From: Alopecurus myosuroides
Lineage: Eukaryota > Streptophyta > Magnoliopsida > Poales > Poaceae
Direction: 5' to 3'
Assembly (NCBI GenBank): GCA_028641055.1
Contig: JAPCYS010003747.1
Span: 33,336-97,335, forward strand
Length of the DNA stretch: 64,000 nt
Shown: one piece after another, positions 59,836-64,000 of the stretch
Numbering within the stretch: position 1 is the stretch's first letter
Layout: each line of letters starts with the position of its first letter
The notes under the pieces: generated by a model
Database searches by the model: none
Seen by the model: the letters and a program-made list of their open reading frames with translations, nothing else
Told to the model about the DNA's origin: nothing
Made by a program: the position numbers and the translations under genes

Positions 59836-60571
59836 ACCCTAGTCAATCTTGTTAAATATCAAAGGACATTTCTCCGGACTATTGAGTCCACGAATATTCC
59901 AACAAAGGATTTTCTAGATACACCATAGATTATCCATAATAATCGAGATAGTTCCACAAAACACAATCGCCTAGACAAAACATGCATAGACCAGGACAAA
60001 ATAACTAGAGTAGGACCAGGTGCTCAATGACATAATAGAGACGCGGCCAGAACAAGCCCCAAACCAGACTGACATAGTTTCAAGAGGCAAATACTGAATA
60101 CCGACTGAAACTGAGGCGACAAATGACATAAAGTGGCAGCATTATTTGCTGAATCGAGCTTGCTGGAACTTCTTCACTGATAATTTCTCCAGCGGAATGA
60201 CACATTCTTTGACGCTGATACGCTGTATCTCCTCAAGTTGCATCACAGCAGGAGTGGAAGCACGTGCAACTGACGAGCTTCTGTGTCATGGAGTCCTATC
60301 TGGGAGGGCCACGTGCATGAATCCATTGTTAACATTACGAGGATACCTCCTAACCTGATTGGTTACAGCAGGCTTACGACTTTTGGCGCGGAAGCGAGTA
60401 ATAGAGCTAGTGGCGCCATAGCAGCAAGCAACACCTCATGATTCTGTGATACACAGTCAGAGTGTAGACAAGAATAATTTCCGAGACAAAACCCAAATTA
60501 AAACTCACCAGTTCTTCATTATCACGAAGATAAACATGTGCAAGAGATACAGGGATGGTGGGCTCTGAAAG

Positions 60572-61191
60572 TTAGTCCAATTCAGTGATAACAATAGAAG
60601 TTTGTGCGGCTGGGATGGAGAGGTCATTCAGGAGAGCAAACATGTCAGCTCCTGGAACAAAAATAGCAGGGGAGACACCTAAAACCGCCAAGTTGAGCCA
60701 GAATTCTCTAGCAGCAGCAAACAAACATGTCACTATCTCGGACAACAGATCACTGATAGCCATTCCAGGTGCAGCAGGCAAGATGGCGCTGGTATAAACC
60801 TGGCGCATAAGTGTGCCTTGAAAATAGAAAAAGTTGTAGTTAAATCAATATTAACTTCCTGATCCTGCCCTCCCACACGAAGAAAAACTATGGATGTCGA
60901 AAAGTCCCATGTGAGCAGGCCTCTAGCAGCTAGCTCCACCTCTTCAATATGCTCGTTCCAGGCCTCAAGAGCATCGTCAGAGGTGTTGTCCGATGCAGCA
61001 ACAACATCCATCATCGACAGACCTTCATATCCGTAGAGCCAACGCATGCTAACGCCTAGGTAAACCTCCGGGACCGCATGTCGTTCTCCCCATCCGTCCT
61101 GCTGGACGTGTGATGCAACAACACCCCCACTCCAACGAGCATCAGTGCGCTCCTGGTTGAAGAGAGCAACATCAACATGGTACTGCTGCAT
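60572..61191 (-). pseudogene. LINE-3 5' region, ORF1-like remnant
   Basis: Open pieces at 61191-60733 (152 codons) and 60808-60572 (78 codons) overlap in different frames. They contain EEVELAARGLLTWDFSTSIVFLR but no knuckle or named domain. Assignment to LINE-3 ORF1 is by position only. Confidence 0.35.
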
Positions 61192-61242
61192 CTCAGTTAG
61201 GTATGGCAGATCAAAAGGACGAGGAGAGGTAGGCGGGGCTTA

Positions 61243-61868
61243 CTTCTTGGGGACATACATGAATTCAGTCTTCTTTCCCACTGTAGCTTCTACCTTTTTA
61301 GTTTTAAGAGATGACAAGGTAGACCCCAAAGTTTCTATAACTTCTTCAATTTTTTCTATTCTAGATAGCTGAGTTTCATTAGCTTTTGTAGTTTCAGGGA
61401 CTTTCACCCTTTTGGAAAGACTCTTTATAGCACCATCTAGTTTGTCAACATGCTCAATTAATTTCTTGTCTAGCTCATTTTGTGTCTGAATATTGATTAT
61501 ATTCTCCTCAATAGAATCCAACCTATTTAGCACATGTTCCATAGTGATACAAATTTTAATCTCAACAATGGGAGGATTTTCTACTAAGCTTTCAGTAACA
61601 TTAAGAGCTTCCAAAGTGTTGGCTCCTAAAAAATTTCCACTCTTTAAAGTGTCAAGTATATACCTATACCAATTGGTGATACCCACATAAAAATTCTAAG
61701 AAGAACTGTGGTGGCTTGCTTTTTAGTGGATCTATTTTGAGCATCACTAATTCTATACCAAGCATCGTTTAAACTTTCTCTACCTCTTTGTTTGAAGGTG
61801 AAGACCTCAGCCTCGGGAGACATGACAAAAGGAGTAGAGCTAGACATACCAACAAAATATACCAACAA
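61243..61868 (-). pseudogene. gag-like region of element D
   Basis: Two pieces: MSPEAEVFTFKQRGRESL, AWYRISDAQNRSTKKQAT (61868-61690), then after a frameshift near 61690 GITNWYRYILDTLKSGNFLG and a Leu/Glu-rich coiled coil to KTEFMYVPKK (61686-61243). The pattern is Athila-type gag. Element A holds the same reading with more damage, so D is the better preserved copy. Not intact. Confidence 0.6.
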
Positions 61869-63626
61869 CGCAAATAAAAGACTAGAAACTAGAGAGCTAA
61901 TTTTTTAGGGTTTCTTATAAAGATAAAACAAGACTAAGCAAAAGTAAACTAAGCAAGAACAAAACAAAAGAAAGAAACTATAAGTGTGAGACTCCCCTTG
62001 CAGAAAGCTAGAAATCCCCGACAACGACGCAAAAAAAAGTGCATGATTATGGAATGATCACACACTCGTTGGGAGACCCCAAGGGGAAGGTATGATGAAG
62101 TCTAGAGCAAGTTTTCCCCTAGTATAGAACCAGAGTTATAGAACCAGTAGGACTTCGTAGTCTTGAAGAAGGTTTCTTTATCAACGGTGCCAGAAAAGTG
62201 ATGTTGACGAAGCTTGGAACCTTCACACAAGCACAAACTCTCTCTTGCCCCAACTTTTCGGAAAGTTGTCAATCTTTCGGTCTTTCTAAAAACATGAGAA
62301 TTAAATGTATAGAGTCTTGAAAAACAATAAGAGTAAAAACGAAACAGCAAGGAAACAATGATGAAAGTGCATAAATGAAGGTTTGCAATATGAGGAAAAT
62401 AAGAACGGGGGCCATAGGTTCACTAGTGGTGTCACTCCGAAGAAAACAAACATATTGGGTTAACAAATTACAGCAGGGCAATTGACAAATTATGAACATA
62501 TAACAATACTATTATGATGAGACATAGTTCACGGGTTCTAACATTGTAGGTATTACGTCAACGTATATGGACCGCTATCCAGCATGCATCCATATCTAAA
62601 AGTCCACTTCAAGAAAGTTATCCAGGAAATCCCTTGGTATTAGGTTGCAACAACAAAGTGATTGCTATGTGTGTAACAGACAAATGCATTAAGATCATCA
62701 CATAATGTAAGAAGTGGTTCCCATCCATGGACAGGAGCACCGCTGTTTTCTCCCTAGTGGCAACAACACATCCTCCCCCCTGCCCCTCAAGTTTCCGTCA
62801 CTCGAGCGCAGGCAACAAGGAGGCATGAACCCACTATCTAGCATATGAACCCTTTCTTGGAGGTGAAAACAACTACGTGGCCAAGGTAATCATAAACACC
62901 GGAGAGCATTGCAAGACAAGATTAAAACTCTCTAAAAATATAAGTGAAGCATCTCAGATTAAAATGAAAAAAATAATCACAATCTCATGGTTCATCGGAT
63001 CCCAGCAAATACAACATGCACAATTATATAACGGTGGTCTCGGTCATGCGAGGCAGCTCACGAGACTCTAAACATGGAGGCATAGGGGAGAGAACGGCCA
63101 TTTAGGTACTGCTATAGACCAGTAGTCCCGAGGTGAACTACTCACGCATCTTTCTTGAGGTGATCATGACGATGTAGAAGCCTCCGATGACGACCGCCTC
63201 TCCGGCAGGGTGCCGGAACAGGACTCCAGAAGCCCTATATTAGGCTTTCAAGGTGACGGCGCCTCTCTGTATGTTTCATGGAAAATAACTCCGGCCTAGA
63301 TGGTTTTCGGGTTAAAGGCAATTTATAAGCGAAGGGGGGACGTGAGGCGGTCCCGGGAGCTCCCAGGGGCCCGTGCTTGGCACCCTCCTGGTGGTCCCCT
63401 GGCTCCCCTCCGCCTCTCCTTTGGACACCGTCTTTGTTCCGGGTAAAAAGTGATCTCCATGGATTTTCAGCCGTTTCCAAGAATATTTCCTTAAGAACTT
63501 TTCCGAAATAGAAAAACAGCAGCAAACAACAACTGGCCTGGGGAATCTTGTTAATAGGTTAGTCTATGAAAACATCCGGAAAACGAAAGAAAACATGTGG
63601 AAAACAAAAGGTATTGGGTAGAAAAC
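61243..63626 (-). mobile_element. Element D: partial Sabrina/Athila-like copy
   Basis: On the minus strand: LTR (63626-62044, about 45 bp missing from its start), primer binding site tccccgacaacgacgca (62015-62031), and gag-like coding sequence to 61243. The right end is cut by another LTR at 63627, the left end by LINE-3. LTR and interior match element A in opposite orientation. Confidence 0.72.
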
Positions 63627-64000
63627 TGTCGCACCCAAGGTTTCTAGAGGATACTCCTCGCACGAACTGGAAGTCAGGTGCTTGGATTATGGGGAATAAC
63701 TGCTCCCACGTCCCAGCTTCCTGGTAGGCCTGCGCTTATGCGCGACAACACAAGCCCTGCTTCCACCGTCGAAGTAAACTATCCGCTAGGAACCTAAGGC
63801 ACTACTGTCGACGTACTTCATATTCAAACACGCATTGTACGTCAACAGCTTTGAACTAAATGATAACACAAACTGTCTCTAAGACACAAAAGAATGAAAT
63901 AAGTGCAACTGGCCTTCACTAAGGCAGAAAATATCGAATACAATCATCCAGAGGACACATGTCCCAACATATCATTCATTACAACAGCGGAAGCAATCAA
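63627..64000. mobile_element. Edge of another LTR retrotransposon
   Basis: The element D LTR stops abruptly and new sequence starts TGTCGCACCCAAGG, a typical LTR terminus that could be either a start (plus) or an end (minus, ...CTTGGGTGCGACA). The rest of this element lies outside the window, so family and orientation stay open. Confidence 0.5.

Larger units (their letters stand above)
56269..61242 (-). mobile_element. LINE-3: L1-type LINE, degraded; its poly(A) end lies at 48080-48092
   Basis: On the minus strand: an ORF1-like remnant, endonuclease, RT with YADD, zinc tail, and a 3' UTR with a hairpin. Element E cuts off the last bases. Joined over the cacct duplication the LINE ends GTC then A6 at 48085-48080. 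Left neighbour is element D interior (61243), right neighbour after the A-tail is element B LTR. All frames are broken. Confidence 0.75.

Overview
The window is nuclear DNA of a grass, most likely Triticeae (wheat, Aegilops or barley relatives). The call rests on recognised repeat types: an Angela/BARE-like copia solo LTR, Sabrina/Athila-like gypsy elements with a tRNA-Asp-type primer binding site, an Au-like SINE, and three L1-type LINEs. A CC-NB-LRR gene and a MATH-BTB gene fit the same picture. Nothing prokaryotic, plasmid-like or viral was seen. Family names are from recognition, not from a database search.

Layout. 1-13600: 3' part of a large Ty3/gypsy element of the Tat/Grande type. It has gag, protease, RT, two RNase H domains and integrase on the plus strand, all broken by frameshifts and stops. 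Downstream lies an eight-exon gene on the opposite strand (12081 to about 7119) with its own TATA box. A polypurine tract and one 834-bp 3' LTR follow; the 5' LTR is outside the window. 13601-15114: a decayed PPR gene into which a LINE tail has jumped. 16020-17027: an intact single-exon MATH-BTB gene (minus). 17100-22600: mostly non-coding, with a few exon-like pieces and a LINE RNase H relic. 22650-33723: a CC-NB-LRR resistance-type gene on the minus strand. Its 3'-UTR intron appears to hold a 7.7-kb LINE in the same orientation. 34245-39416: a second, plus-strand and only lightly damaged LINE, whose poly(A) served as landing site for an Au-like SINE (39435-39728). 39747-40585: unidentified sequence. 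40586-63626: a nest of Sabrina/Athila-like non-autonomous gypsy copies (A plus; B and D minus). Nested within it are a copia solo LTR, a third LINE (minus) and a full-length gypsy element E (48093-56268) inserted in that LINE's 3' end. 63627-64000: the edge of another LTR element.

The host genes that look usable are the NLR and the MATH-BTB gene. The rest is retrotransposon layering whose order can be read from target-site duplications. The most unusual points are the phase-consistent spliced antisense gene inside the gypsy element, a 21-bp coding minisatellite built on the element's PPT-like motif, a doubled primer binding site in element E, and an NLR whose MHD motif reads VLG.
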